Counted from the first letter of the stretch, positions 19,473 to 30,191 are shown. The stretch: 35,000 bases of DNA from Neocallimastix lanati (nom. inval.) (GCA_016946835.1 JACVTC010000044.1:7501-42500); one strand, 5' to 3'. Translations and numbers: made by a program. Notes: a model not told the origin generated them from the letters alone.

Positions 19473-20786
19473 ATGAGTCTACAAGAATTTGAATCAAAAA
19501 TTTTAAACTATTTAAAAAATAATGATGAAAAATGTATGAATTTCATTAATTACAATAAAAATTTTATACAAGAATTTTATAATGTAAATGATAATTCTCT
19601 TGCTGTAAAAAATTTTTTAAGTAAATTAAAGTATGTTCTTATGGATTTAACAAATTTTAAATTGGTAGATAAAGTATTGGGTCATCCTGCTTTTAGGGAT
19701 ATTTATAAAGTATTCAGAGAAAGTGATATTTTAATCCGAGCTTGTCAAAATGCTAAGAATAAAAAATTAGTAGAATGGCTTCTTACTAACGATATTGATC
19801 TTTATGTTCAAGATAGTGAAGGAAAAACAGCTTTGATGCATGCTTCTGAACATTATCAGTTATTATTTGCTGTTGATAAACATATCCAAGGTAGTGGCGA
19901 TCATATTCACATTACAGATAATAATAGAAATACTGCTCTATTTTATGGTATTAGAGATGCCTTAATTAAAATGCTTAAAGCTAATTTTGATTTAAATCAT
20001 ATTAATAATGATAATGAAAATATCTTTCTTTATTGTTGTAAAGCAGATAAATTTAAGTCATTTGATCTCCTCTTAGACTTAGATATTGACTTTAATCTGG
20101 TCAATAATGTAGGCAAAACAGGAGCAATATATTTAGTTGAACACAACAGATTTTTATAATTGAGAGACCTAATTACCAAAAAACACATTAATGTGAACTA
20201 TAAAAATAAATTTGATGATACATTAGTATCCGTTTTTATCAAGAATTACTACAAAAATTATAGTAATTATATTGGTAACTTTGTTACTGAAGGTAATTAT
20301 TTACTTTATAAGAATACAGCTTTCACTTTACAAGAATTAGTGAAGGCAGGTTGTGATTTCAATGTCATCATAGATGATGATGGTAATACACCTATTATTT
20401 TCTTCTTATTAACAGAAGATTATGTTAGTGCCCATTATATTCTTAGTAATTGTGAAGATATTGATCTATCAGTTGAAAATAAATTTGATATCAGCGCCTC
20501 TTTGCTTTCTGAATTTATAGATAAAAATATATTTGATCGTTTACAATATCATAAAAATAGAAATAAAAGTAGATTTTCTTATGAAAGTTTAATGAAATTA
20601 CTTAGAAACAATAAAACCTTTGATTCTAGTTTCATAGATAGTAATAATGTAAAAATGTTTAAACAATTCCGATATTGTCCATCATTCAATACACCAGTTA
20701 TCCAGCAATGGTTTTTAGAATTTGTATATCCTAATATTGGAGCAGAATATTATTATGTTTCTACCTCCAAAAAATTAATAGTATGA
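19473..20786 (+). pseudogene. Ankyrin-repeat protein gene, copy 1, with one in-frame TAA
   Basis: ATG at 19473 (context AAAAATGAG). 228 codons end at TAA (20157-20159); the same frame continues without break for 208 codons to 20786. Residues 1-75 are a non-repeat helical N-terminus. From about residue 80 come degenerate ankyrin units, with helix landmarks such as GKTALMHASE, NRNTALFYGI, NENIFLYCC and GKTGAIYLVE, and inter-repeat ends such as LLTNDIDLYVQD and LDLDIDFNLVN. Repeats continue past the stop (HINVNYKNKFDDT, CDFNVIIDDDGNTPI). The C-terminal 70 residues end in a non-repeat IQQWFLEF...YYYVSTS segment. No signal peptide or membrane segment. The stop falls in the helix of a repeat, so truncation would remove about half the protein. 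Expected role is protein binding; partner unknown. It may be a young pseudogene or a readthrough gene. Confidence 0.8.
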
Positions 20787-21570
20787 AATAAATATGGAAT
20801 ACTTTACATCAATCAGAGTGAAATTTTAGCATTACTTTAAAACCAAAATAAACAATAAAAATAAAAATATATATAATAAAAATATAATGAAAAAGTAAAA
20901 AAATTATATATATATATATTAATTAAAATTAGAAATAGAAAAAAAATATATTTATATTAATAAAAATTAGAAATAGTTAAAAATATATATATATATTAAT
21001 AAAAATTAGAAATAGTAAAATATATATATATATATTTATATATATATATAAAATAAAAAAATATTAAAACCAAAAAATAAAAAATTAAAAATAAAAAATG
21101 TAAAATCATAAATAAAAAATTACAAATAAAAAATTACAAATAAAAAATTACAAATAAAAAATTACAAATAAAAAATTACAAATAAAAAATAAAAAATTAT
21201 AAATAAAAAATAAAAAAAAGAAAAAAAAAAAAAAAAAGAAAAAAAAAAAAACAATAATAATAATAAAAATAAAAATATTAAAAAGAAATTTTATATTTTT
21301 CTTTTTTTCTCATTTTCTTTTTATTTTTCGTTTTTCATTTTTTTATTAATAATTTTAATTTTTATTTATTTATTTATTATTTATTAATTCAATGTACTTT
21401 TTATAAAATAAAGTATTTATGAAATAAATGAATAAATAAATAAAATTAAAGTTAAAAATTCATAATCATTGCTACTATAAAAAAATAAAGAGAAAAAAAA
21501 ATTATTAAAAAAATAAAATCTTTTTTAATTTTTTATTTTTTAATTTTTTTTTTTTGGTGGCAGTTCATTC
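20787..21570. other. AT-rich downstream region of ankyrin copy 1
   Basis: The first 70 bp (AAATAAATATGGAATACTTTACATCAATC) are shared with copy 2. The rest is AT simple sequence, including the 14-bp tandem repeat annotated separately. Confidence 0.6.
21108..21190. repeat. 14-bp tandem repeat AAATAAAAAATTAC
   Basis: Five to six nearly exact copies followed by shorter AAATAAAAAAT variants. Confidence 0.85.
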
Positions 21571-21639
21571 AAGTTATTTTAAATGATAGATTGTTATCTC
21601 CTATATGGAAAATACAACCTATTAATCCCAATGATGTAT

Positions 21640-22080
21640 AGAAGATATGCTTTCCCTATAGAATATAATTTACTATTAAGATTTAAAACAGAAGTATCTA
21701 ATGATAAACAGTTATATTGAAGAAATTGCTAAAACTAATCCTAAACATCCATCCGAAATAATAATTAAATGTGATATGCAATTTAAAGAAAATGAACATA
21801 TGGTTTCAGATAATGGTAAATATAGCTTTTATTTACAATCAACTGGTAAATTTGTAGTAAAAGAATGAAAGAACCATGTGGTCTTCAAATACAGCTATTC
21901 TTGAACCTTTTAATAGTCCATTTACTCTTTCATTTACTCCTATTGCTGAGTTAGTATTAAGAGATAAATATTAATGGTCTGCCAAATAATGTAAATACAT
22001 TATTTGGCAGACCATTAATCCATATATTGTTACAAATGCTGATAAATTAAATATTGCTAATACCGATATGGTTACTTTTA
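21640..22080 (+). pseudogene. Bulb-type (D-mannose-binding) lectin-domain relic
   Basis: Read across several frames: FPIEYNLLLRFKTEV, then NSYIEEIAKTNPKHPSEI, then MVSDNGKYSFYLQSTGKFVV, then MWSSNTA, then PFTLSFTPIAELVLRDKY, then IWQTINPYIV. The spaced series S-NGKY...LQ..G..VV...WSSNTA...L....ELVL.D is the B_lectin (bulb-type lectin) pattern. At least three frameshifts and stops, plus an inverted duplication at 21970-22019, show it is dead. It lies downstream of ankyrin copy 1; no equivalent follows copy 2. Confidence 0.65.
21970..22019. repeat. 24-bp perfect palindrome with 2-nt loop
   Basis: Arms 21970-21993 and 21996-22019 are exact reverse complements around AA. The right arm makes sense as lectin coding (IWQTIN); the left arm interrupts the frame, so it looks like a newly added inverted copy. 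Confidence 0.95.
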
Positions 22081-22099
22081 TTTTTTTTTTTTAGAGGAA

Positions 22100-22630
22100 T
22101 TTGCAAAATTAAATTATTTTATTTTTTTTTTATGTGAAATATTTTATAAAAAAATATTACTAATGGACTGTCCATCATTTTTATTGCTCTTGTGACAGTA
22201 AAAAATAAAAAAAATTAAACAATGCTTTTTTTTTATTTTGTATGTCCAAAAAATTTTAGTAGAAATTTTTTTTTTTAATAAAAATTTTAAATTACTAAAT
22301 GATAATTAAAAACCTTTTTATGATAAATTTATGTACTATTTATACACATTAGAAATATAATTAGTATTATTAGAATCATATAAATTATTAAGGGTTATTA
22401 CTAATCATTGATCATTGTTTTTTTTTTTTCAAATTATTAATTATAAAATGTAAATTATTAAATTTATTTACTTATTAATATTTATTATTTAAAAATAATT
22501 ATTTTACTTTTATTATTAAATATTTAATTTTTTATTATTCATAATTCAATTATTTATTATTTACTATTTAATTATTTATCATTTATACTAAAATTTTTTT
22601 TATATCATTTATATTATAAAGCTTTTAATT
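22100..22630. other. AT-rich stretch, second copy of the 15-kb unit
   Basis: ATGTACTATTTATACACATTA, TTAGTATTA, CTAATCATTGATCATTG and CTTTTAATTATACTAAAT follow the order seen at 15060-15500. No gene. Confidence 0.6.
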
Positions 22631-23337
22631 ATACTAAATCGAACCAGGTTCTATCTTAGACATTAGTCCATAGTCTAGTATACATAGGATTCCTGACTCA
22701 ATCCTATTCTCTGACCATTTTCCAAGTTTTCTTCACAAGAAGATTTTCTGAAATATGGTGGTTAGGGTTACAGATAAATATATTTCTTCCTTAAATATAT
22801 TATTATTAAAAAAGTTTCTGAACTAACTGTGGGCCTGAGAGGGTTGGGCAACTACTATAATTTAATATGGTTATGAGGTAATTACTGGCATTTGGATACG
22901 AGATTTCAAGTGACCATATCGATATATTCTTCTAAATTGAAAATTTTCTGATTTGTACTCATTTGCCAGGGGACCTAGTACTAATCATCATGGGTTAGGT
23001 TATAATTGCTTCGCTTCAAAGGGAAGTTACGAACTAGAGAAGCACTCGGAGAAAAAGTACAAGAAAAAATTCTCAGCAATAATATTCATGTCAGAATATC
23101 AATGATTGCCACAAAGACCAAGGGCGTTGATCCCGAATTCCGGGCTGCCGTGCTGGCAAAGGTCGTGGACAAGGTGGAGCTGAGCCTTGACAACCCGTTG
23201 AGAAGGGACAATATCTGTCTCTATGGGTGTATGTGACTACCCCAATAGTCTTACTGCCCCTGAGGACGGAGGCTGAAACTAAGAGCTGTTTAGGCCGGAA
23301 ATAAAATAAAAATATAAAAAAAATAATCATACTAAAT
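22631..23337 (+). mobile_element. SINE-like retroposon, copy E1, with 9-bp target duplication
   Basis: The 689-bp body (22640-23328) is flanked by ATACTAAAT at 22631-22639 and 23329-23337. It begins CGAACCAGGTTCTATC and ends in an A-rich tail AAATAAAATAAAAATATAAA. The head contains TAGTCCATAGTCTAGTA and GACTCAATCC (22694-22703), which resemble Pol III boxes A and B of a tRNA. Middle landmarks shared with other copies: CTAACTGTGGGCCTGAGAGG, TTCGCTTCAAAGGGAAG, GAAGCACTC. The matching site near 15493 is empty. No conserved protein is encoded. A 78-bp GC-rich insertion (23117-23194) is unique to this copy. Confidence 0.75.
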
Positions 23338-23529
23338 TAAATACTTACAATAACATTGTAAGTATTTAAATATTGATTTTAAAAATATTTATATTTTAAA
23401 ATATATTTAATTTTTTGTTTATAATATTTTAATAGTGATAATAATAATAATAATAATTAGATACATTATTTTAAGGATTTTCTATCGTAATATATAATTT
23501 ATCAATTTTTTTTTCATAGTAGATACATT

Positions 23530-23625
23530 AAATTATTGTATCTATTTTAACCAATAATATTTAAATAATATACAAAATTGATACATATAAGACGAAAATT
23601 GAGATATATAGAAATAAATAGATAA
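23530..23625 (+). repeat. CCAAT-TATA promoter module, LTR-like relic
   Basis: ATTGTATCTATTTTAACCAA, TAATATTTAA, then GATACATATAAGACGAAAATTGAG. Same module as 15732 (+) and 27975-28060 (-), and close to the family A promoter. Confidence 0.5.
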
Positions 23626-23651
23626 TACATAATAGATAATAAATAAATAAT

Positions 23652-24250
23652 ATTGAACAAGGTTCTATCCTGATTTTTAGTCAGTGGATTAGCATATATA
23701 AGGCTCCTGATTTGATTTCTTCCATTGATAATTTTCTAGGTTTTCCTCACTGGAGGTTTTTATGGAATATGATAGTTAAGATTACAGATAAACATTTACC
23801 CTTTATATAAATTATTATTCTAAATCTCATATGTAATGTAATCAAAATATTATCGTATCTGTGAGCATGGGAGGTTGTACAAGTACTATTATTTAATATA
23901 TTTATGAGGAAATGTCCAACATTTGGATATATATCATATATTAATTAAATATACCTACTATTTAGATATATTTTACTAAATTTCGATCTTTCTGACGAGT
24001 ATGCGTTTTTTCAGGGGAGTCAGTACGTATCTTATTGTATCTTATTGGTTAATTTATTGTCCTGGCTTCAAAGGGGTGAAAGGAAATGAAGAAATACACC
24101 CTGAAGAAGCGTACTAGAAAAACTCAAAGCAATAATATGCTGGGACATTATCTTCCAATGGGAAGTGTTGTAAATAAGCTCAATATTTTCATTCTCCTTG
24201 AGGGGGAGGGATGAAAATAAGAGCATTAGGTATCCAATATAATAAAAAAA
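23652..24250 (+). mobile_element. SINE-like retroposon, copy E2
   Basis: Starts TTGAACAAGGTTCTATCCTG. The head carries TAGTCAGTGGATTAG (from 23678) and GATTTGATTTC (23709-23719), fairly good matches to tRNA boxes A and B with 31-nt spacing. Middle: GTGAGCATGGGAGG, TTTCTGACGAGTATG, GAAATGAAGAAATACACCC. The 3' part has a purine-rich TTGAGGGGGAGGGATG and an A-rich tail. Divergence from E1 is considerable, so insertions differ in age. Confidence 0.65.
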
Positions 24251-24259
24251 AAGTATTTA

Positions 24260-25240
24260 TTAATAATTTATTATTTAAATTATAATAATCAATCAACAAT
24301 AAATTAAAAAAAATAATTTAAATAATAATTAATAATTAATTAAATAATAGAACAATAGTAAAATTATTTATTAATAAATAACAAATAATGGAATAAAGGA
24401 ATAATAGAATAATACATTATTTAAATTTTAAAGAGTATTTATTAAAATATAATTGAATAATAAATAATTTGTAATTAAATAATTAATAATTAATTATAAA
24501 TAATAAATAATTAATTATAAAAAATAAATAAATAATTATAAAAAATAAATAATTAAATAATAAACAATTGAATGATTGAATAATAAATATAAAATAATAA
24601 AGACAATAATTAATAATAATTATTTTTTTTTGATATGAATTTTTTTTTTATTTTTAAAAAAAAATTTCAGTATTGGTTTTTTTTATTTAAAATATATTAT
24701 AATATTCTAAGTTTATGTGAAAATCGAGGTTTATTATCTATCATTTATTAAATATTAAATATTATTTATTATTTATTAGTTATTTTCTAATATTTAATAA
24801 ATAATATTTATTATTTACTATTATTTATTAATAAATACACTTTTTATACTTTTATTATTTAATATTTACTAATTAAATATTTAATTATATATTATTTATT
24901 TATTATTATTTAATTATTTATTATTCAATTATTATCAATAAATCTTATTTAATAATTCTTTTATTCTATTATTTTATTATTTGTTGTTTAATATTTATTA
25001 TTCAATTCTTATTAATAAATACTTCTTTTAAATATTCTAATTTTATTTTATGATATTTTGTTAGAACTGCTTTTGAGTATCAGTCTTTCTCATATTTACA
25101 ATAAAATATATGCAGTATAAATAATATGTTAATAATAATAAATAATAATTAATATTTATAAAAAAATAAAAGTTTTAAATAACATCATACATCATCATTT
25201 TGTTGTATTTAATTGAATAAGATTGAATGATTTTAATAAT
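24260..25240. other. Gene-free AT-rich stretch with TAAT-type simple repeats
   Basis: Mostly AATAATTAATAAATA-type low-complexity sequence. A short mixed patch near 25065-25100 (GAACTGCTTTTGAGTATCAG) has no recognisable content. Confidence 0.6.
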
Positions 25241-25407
25241 ATTTTCAATTTTTAATTAAATTTTTTAATTAAATTTTAAATTAAAAAATAAATTAATTTT
25301 TTTCTTTCGATCATTCTAAATAATTTTTTAATATAACGTACATAAAAAAAAAAAAAAAAGAAAAAAAGAATAAAAAATATTAAAAATAGGACAAAAACGA
25401 AGGTACC

Positions 25408-25415
25408 TATATAAA
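25408..25415 (+). promoter_or_regulatory. TATA box of ankyrin gene copy 2
   Basis: TATATAAA in the conserved block AAGGTACCTATATAAAGAAG, 257 bp before the ATG. Confidence 0.6.
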
Positions 25416-25664
25416 GAAGAACATTTGTCTTCTAAATAATAAAAAATCGAAACTAACACTAAAACAAAAACATAGATATATTAAAAAAATTATTAAAAAT
25501 TAAAAATAAAATATAAAATATAAAATATAATAATTAAATGAATAAAAAATAAAAATAAAATCGAGAAAATAAATAAATAGTAAAAATAAAATTATTATTT
25601 TCAATTAATATATTAAAAAATAACAAATAAATATATAATCATATTAAAATTAACAATAACAAGA

Positions 25665-26974
25665 ATGAATTTAGAAGAATTTGAAATAAAATTTTTAATC
25701 TCTTTAAGAAATAATGATGAAAAATGTTTGAATTCCATTAATAATAATAAAAAATTTATACAAGAATTTTATAATGTAAATGATAATTCTCTTGCTGTAA
25801 AAAATTTTGTAAATAAATTAAACAGTGTGATTATGGGTTTAACAAATTTTAAATTGGTAGATAAAGTATTGAGTCATCCTGCTTTTAGGGATGTTTATAA
25901 AGAATTCAGAGAAAGTGATATTTTAATACGAGCTTGTCAACATGCCAAGAATAAAAAATTAGTAGAATGGCTTCTTACTAACGATATTGATCTTTATGTT
26001 CAAGATAGTGAAGGAAAAACAGCTTTGATGCATGCTTCTGAACATTATCAGTTATTATTTGCTGTTGATAAACTTATCCAAGGTAGTGGCGATCATATTC
26101 ACATTACAGATAATAATAGAAATACTGCTCTATTTTATGGTATTAGAGATACCTTAATTAAAATGCTTAAAGCTAATTTTGATTTAAATCATATTAATAA
26201 TGATAATGAAAATATCTTTCTTTATTGTTGTAAAGCAGATAAATTTAAGTCATTTGATCTCCTCTTAGACTTAGATATTGACTTTAATCTGGTCAATAAT
26301 GTAGGCAAAACAGGAGCAATGTATTTAGTTGAACACAACAGATTTTTATAATTGAGAGACCTAATTACCAAAAAACACATTAATGTGAACTATAAAAATA
26401 AATTTGATGATACATTAGTATCCGTTTTTATCAAGAATTACTACAAAAATTATAGTAATTATATTGGTAACTTTGTTACTGAAGGTAATTATTTACTTTA
26501 TAAGAATACAGCTTTCACTTTACAAGAATTAATGAAGGCAGGTTGTGATTTTAATGTCATCATAGATGATGATTGTAATACACCTATTATTTACTTCTTA
26601 TTAACAGAAGATTATGTTAGTGCCCATTATATTCTTAGTAATTGTGAAGATATTGATCTATCAGTTGAAAATAGATTTGATATCAGCGCCTCTTTGCTTT
26701 CTGAATTTATAAATAAAAATATATTTGATCGTTTACAATATCATAAAAATAGAAAAGTAGATTTTCTTATGAAAGTTTAATGAAATTACTTAGAAACAAT
26801 AAAACCTTTGATTCTAGTTTCATAGATAGTAATAATGTAAAAATGTTTAAACAATATCGATATTCTCCATCCTTCAATACACCAGTTATCCAGCAATGGT
26901 TTTTAGAATTTTTATATCCTAATATTGGAGCAGAATATTATTATGTTTCTACCTCCAAAAAACTAATAGTATGA
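25665..26974 (+). pseudogene. Ankyrin-repeat protein gene, copy 2, in-frame TAA plus frameshift
   Basis: Paralogue of 19473-20786 with the same start and the same TAA at 26349-26351. After the stop, the frame stays open until a 4-nt deletion near 26752-26757 (copy 1 reads AGAAATAAAAGTAGA, copy 2 AGAAAAGTAGA) shifts it and ends it at 26780; the original frame resumes at 26780-26974. The first 93 residues differ from copy 1 at about 21 positions with very few silent changes, while residues 94-228 differ at only three and the post-stop part is nearly identical. Decay is therefore further advanced than in copy 1. Confidence 0.85.
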
Positions 26975-27277
26975 AATAAATATGGAATACTTTACATCAA
27001 TCAAAGTAAAATTTTAGCATTAGTTAAAAATCAAAATAAATAGTAAAAATAAAAAAATATATATAAAATATAATTAAAAAGTAAGAAAAAAGAAAAAAAA
27101 AATTAAAAATTATAAAAATTAGAAATAGTAAAAAAAAATTATATAAAATATACTATAAGTACAATAATATTAAAAGTAAATAATAATGAAAATAAATTAT
27201 AATAAATAAAAAGTAATTAAAAAAATAAGGAAAATAATATAAAATGTAAAATGTAATAAAAATTAAAATTTTTTAAA

Positions 27278-27309
<32 letters not shown>

Positions 27310-27775
27310 ATTTTTATTTATTTTTTTTTAATTCTTCATTCTTTCTATTTTTTTTTTCTTTTTTTTTTTTTTATTTATAACATTTTTTTTTTTTTTATTT
27401 TATTTTTATTTATTTTTTTTTAATTCTTCATTGCTTATTCTTTCTATTTTTTTTTCTTTTTTTTTTTTATTTATAACAAAAAAAAAAAATTAATGCATAT
27501 TATCATTTTTATTAATATTGTATTAGAATCCTATTAATTATTAATGATTATTATTAATGATTAATGTTTTATAAAATATTACAAACTATAAATAGTTTAT
27601 AATATTTTATAATAATTTATTTTATTTAAGCATATATTACTTAATATTGAATATTTAAAAATAATTATATTGCATTTATTATTTAGATTTTAATTATTTA
27701 TTATTTTGTATTCAATTATTATTCATAATGATATTTTGTTATAATAAATATTTTAATGCTTTTATTTATACTAAA
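26975..27775. other. AT-rich downstream region of ankyrin copy 2
   Basis: The first 70 bp match downstream of copy 1. Then A/T low-complexity DNA, a T-rich tandem duplication (27310-27478), and from about 27500 a third copy of the 15-kb/22-kb unit (GTATTAGAATCCTATTAATT). No gene. Confidence 0.6.
27310..27478. repeat. Tandem duplication in T-rich DNA
   Basis: TTTAATTCTTCATT...TTCTTTCTA followed by poly-T and ATTTATAAC occurs twice (about 27325-27382 and 27415-27477), the second with a small insertion GCTTA. Confidence 0.75.
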
Positions 27776-27778
27776 TTG

Positions 27779-27914
27779 AACCAGGTTCTATATTGGTTAT
27801 TCATTCGTAATAAAGAATACATAAGGCTTCCGGAAAATGATTAAAGGAAGAAATCAAATCAGGAGCCTAATATATGCTAGTCCATCGATTAAAATTCAGG
27901 ATGGAACCTGGTTC
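27779..27914. mobile_element. Head-to-head fused SINE heads (E5)
   Basis: Plus strand begins TTGAACCAGGTTCTAT and ends ATGGAACCTGGTTCGATG, so both ends are the SINE 5' terminus, pointing inward. The right half, read on the minus strand, has the full head (CCATCCTGAATTTTAATC, CTAGCATATATTAGGCTCC, TGATTTGATTTC). The two fuse at about 27832-27840. It lies after TTTATACTAAAT, the same target as E1, so the insertion predates duplication of this unit. Confidence 0.65.
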
Positions 27915-27974
27915 GATGTTAATTATTCATTTATCCTATTAATTATTATATAATAATTTCTTTTTATCTCAGTT

Positions 27975-28060
27975 TTCGTCTTATATATATCAATTTTGTA
28001 TATTACTTAAATATTATTGGTTAAAATAGATACAATAAATTTATGTATAAATAAAATTAG
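27975..28060 (-). repeat. CCAAT-TATA promoter module, inverted copy
   Basis: Minus strand reads ATTGTATCTATTTTAACCAA, TAATATTTAA, GATATATATAAGACGAAAAC. Closely related to 23530-23625 on the plus strand. Confidence 0.5.
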
Positions 28061-28317
28061 AAAATTTTGTGTATTACAATAGAAAAGCCTCAAAATAATG
28101 TATTATATTATTATTTATATTACAATATTTTAAATAAAAAAATATAGTTTAAAATATAAATATATTTTAAAATCAATATTTATTTATTTAATTATATTAA
28201 ATAAATAAATAATATAACATAATTTGCGCATAAGCCACAATATTATTTAAGAATTTAATTTATTATAATTGAATTTTCTTATTTTTTTATTTTATTTTAT
28301 TTTATTTTCGGTATGTA
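28061..28317. other. AT-rich spacer
   Basis: Includes GCGCATAAGCCACAATA (28225-28241), similar to one terminal repeat of the foldback element at 17.5 kb. No gene. Confidence 0.5.
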
Positions 28318-28872
28318 TTGGGCATGGGTTGAAACCAAGGGCGGTACACATCAAAAATAAAATATTCCTACTGTCCCTTTAGGGACAGTAACATTCTTAT
28401 AGGCTGATATTGTTCTTTCTCAACGGCCTTTCTTAGTGTTCAGCATTGGCACTAGGGCATATTAACGATGAGAACCTTTCTTATACTTTTTCTTGGAGTG
28501 CTTCTTCATTTCGTAGCTTCTCTTTGAAGCGAAGCTATTAAAATCTAACCCATGGATATTAGTACTTTGTTCTTCTGACAAAATCCATAAATGTTAGAAA
28601 GACTTGCAATTTAATAGAACATATATATAAATCACAACTAGAATATATATCTATACGGACACTTGAAATCACATACCTGAATGTAAATAATTCCCTACTA
28701 AATATATTAATTGGCAGTAATTATGCAACCCTCTCAGACCCACAGTTAGTATAGTATCTTTTTTAATAATAATAATAAATATAAGGAAGATATATTTTCC
28801 TGCAAACTTAATCACAATTTTACGTAAAAACCGAAAATCTCTTTTAAGGAAAACCTGAAAAATGATCAAAGG
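28300..28872 (-). mobile_element. SINE-like retroposon, copy E4
   Basis: On the minus strand: TCAATCCTGCCCTTTGATC, CAGGTTTTCCTTAAAAGAG, CTAACTGTGGGTCTGAGAGG, GTGATTTCAAGTGTCCGTAT, TAGCTTCGCTTCAAAGAGAAG, GAAGCACTCCAAGAAAAAG, then a 3' hairpin and a tail of AAAATAAAATAAAATA. Same order as E1. The 5' head (box A region) is missing because it abuts copy E3 head-to-head at about 28872. Confidence 0.7.
28369..28390. repeat. Perfect 10-bp hairpin in the SINE 3' region
   Basis: TACTGTCCCT and AGGGACAGTA flank a TT loop. Other copies keep a weaker CCTT/GAGG-type inversion at the same place (for example 23258-23270), suggesting a structured 3' end. Confidence 0.85.
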
Positions 28873-29430
28873 GCAGGATTGAACCAGGTTTTCCTCACAT
28901 GAGTTTTTATGAAATATGATGGTTAGGTTAAATGTAGTTTTACCTAATTTATATATTATAATTCTAAATATTCTTAATTAATATAATCAAAAATACTATC
29001 CTAACTGTGGGCCTGGGAGGGGTGCGCAAATACTAATATTTAATATATTTAAGAGGGAATATCTAGTATTTGGGTATATATCATGGGTCATTTACATATA
29101 TATTCTACTTAATCGATATTGATATATTTTACTAAATCGAAATCTTTCTGACGTTTAGACATTTTGCCAAGGGAGTTAGTACGTATTTCACTGTCCTGGA
29201 TTCAAAGAGAGGGAAGGAAATGGAGAAACACACCCCTGAAAGAGCTTACTTGAAAAGCTCAAAGTAATAATATGTATGTCAGAAAGCTAATGCCGAGTTA
29301 TCACAAAGGCCGTCCAGCAGGAATACTATCTTCCTATGCCAAGTTCTGTTACTAAGCTCAATATTCTCATTTCCTTTGAGGGGGAGAGAGCTGAAAAAAA
29401 TGGGCGGTTTATATCGAAAATAAAAATGAA
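28873..29430 (+). mobile_element. SINE-like retroposon, copy E3
   Basis: ATTGAACCAGGTTTTCCTCAC lacks the tRNA-like head, apparently by recombination between AGGTT repeats. Then CTAACTGTGGGCCTGGGAGG, TTTCTGACGTTTAGAC, GGAAATGGAGAAACACACCC, TTCCTTTGAGGGGGAGAGAG and a tail GAAAATAAAAATGAAAAAT. Divergently arranged with E4. Confidence 0.7.
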
Positions 29431-29910
29431 AAATAAAATAAAGTATTTAATTAATGTATGTGGCGCATTATATAAAGTTGTATTTTGTATTGTGGCGTTA
29501 ATACTATTATAATTTGATATCATAAATTTTATAATAGTTTTTAATACAATTATATATATAACTAAATAAATTATATTAGGATTTAGAAAATATTAAAAAC
29601 AAATATTAAAGAAAATATTATTTTACTTTTTTTTAAAAAATTATCAAATAAAATATTTATTTAAAAAATTTTAAGTGATAAGAAAATAATTAATTTAATA
29701 CAAAATAATATTTTAATGTACGAAATTAATGTATACAAATTGTATTCAAGTGAAAATATGATTATGATTTTATTAATAATTTAAATTAATTATGAACTTA
29801 TTTAATATATTAAAAATATATTATTATATAATAATAATAATAAAATACAAGTTAATTTTTGTTTATTTTAACAAGAAAGAAAAAAAAAAAGTAAACAAAA
29901 GAAAAAGAAG
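29431..29910. other. Gene-free AT-rich stretch
   Basis: GTATTTTGTATTGTGGCGTTAATA near 29479-29502 resembles the MITE terminal repeat at 17512. Nothing coding. Confidence 0.5.
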
Positions 29911-29921
29911 AAATTTAATAA

Positions 29922-30189
29922 TGGAATATTAAGATTAATAAAATATATATATATAAAACTAACAAGTATAATTATAATAATAGGTGTTTATTAATAATTA
30001 GTGTTGTTTATAAAATTAATATTTATTTGTAGTTTACATTATATATATTAAAAACTTATATAATTTATATTTTAAAGTGAAAATATAAATAATAAAGGTC
30101 ACTTTACAAATACTTTAACGAAGTAATAAAGTAGTCTTCTCTGTATAAATTTTTCTTTTAACTAGAGTGTTTTGAGGAGAAGTTTATCA
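29922..30189 (+). repeat. Left LTR of an old LTR element
   Basis: Direct repeat partner of 34369-34662: shared AATTTAATAATGGAA, AAACTAACAAGTATAATTA, TAGGTGTTTATTAATTATTA, TTGTAGTTTAC, ATAAATAATAAAGGTCAC, TTTACAAATACTTTAA, GAAGTAATAAAGT and CTAGAGTGTTTTG. Proposed ends TGGAAT...TTATCA. Shared sequence extends a few bases left of 29922, so the 5' limit is uncertain. Divergence between the pair is high. Confidence 0.7.
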
Positions 30190-30191
30190 AG

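Noticed and set aside
23006-23330. Open frames on both strands in SINE copy E1
   Set aside because: Not conserved in the other copies; their length is due to the GC-rich insertion lacking AT-type stop codons.
28669-29523. Minus-strand frames of about 65 codons in E3/E4
   Set aside because: Lie across repeat bodies and are not conserved between copies.
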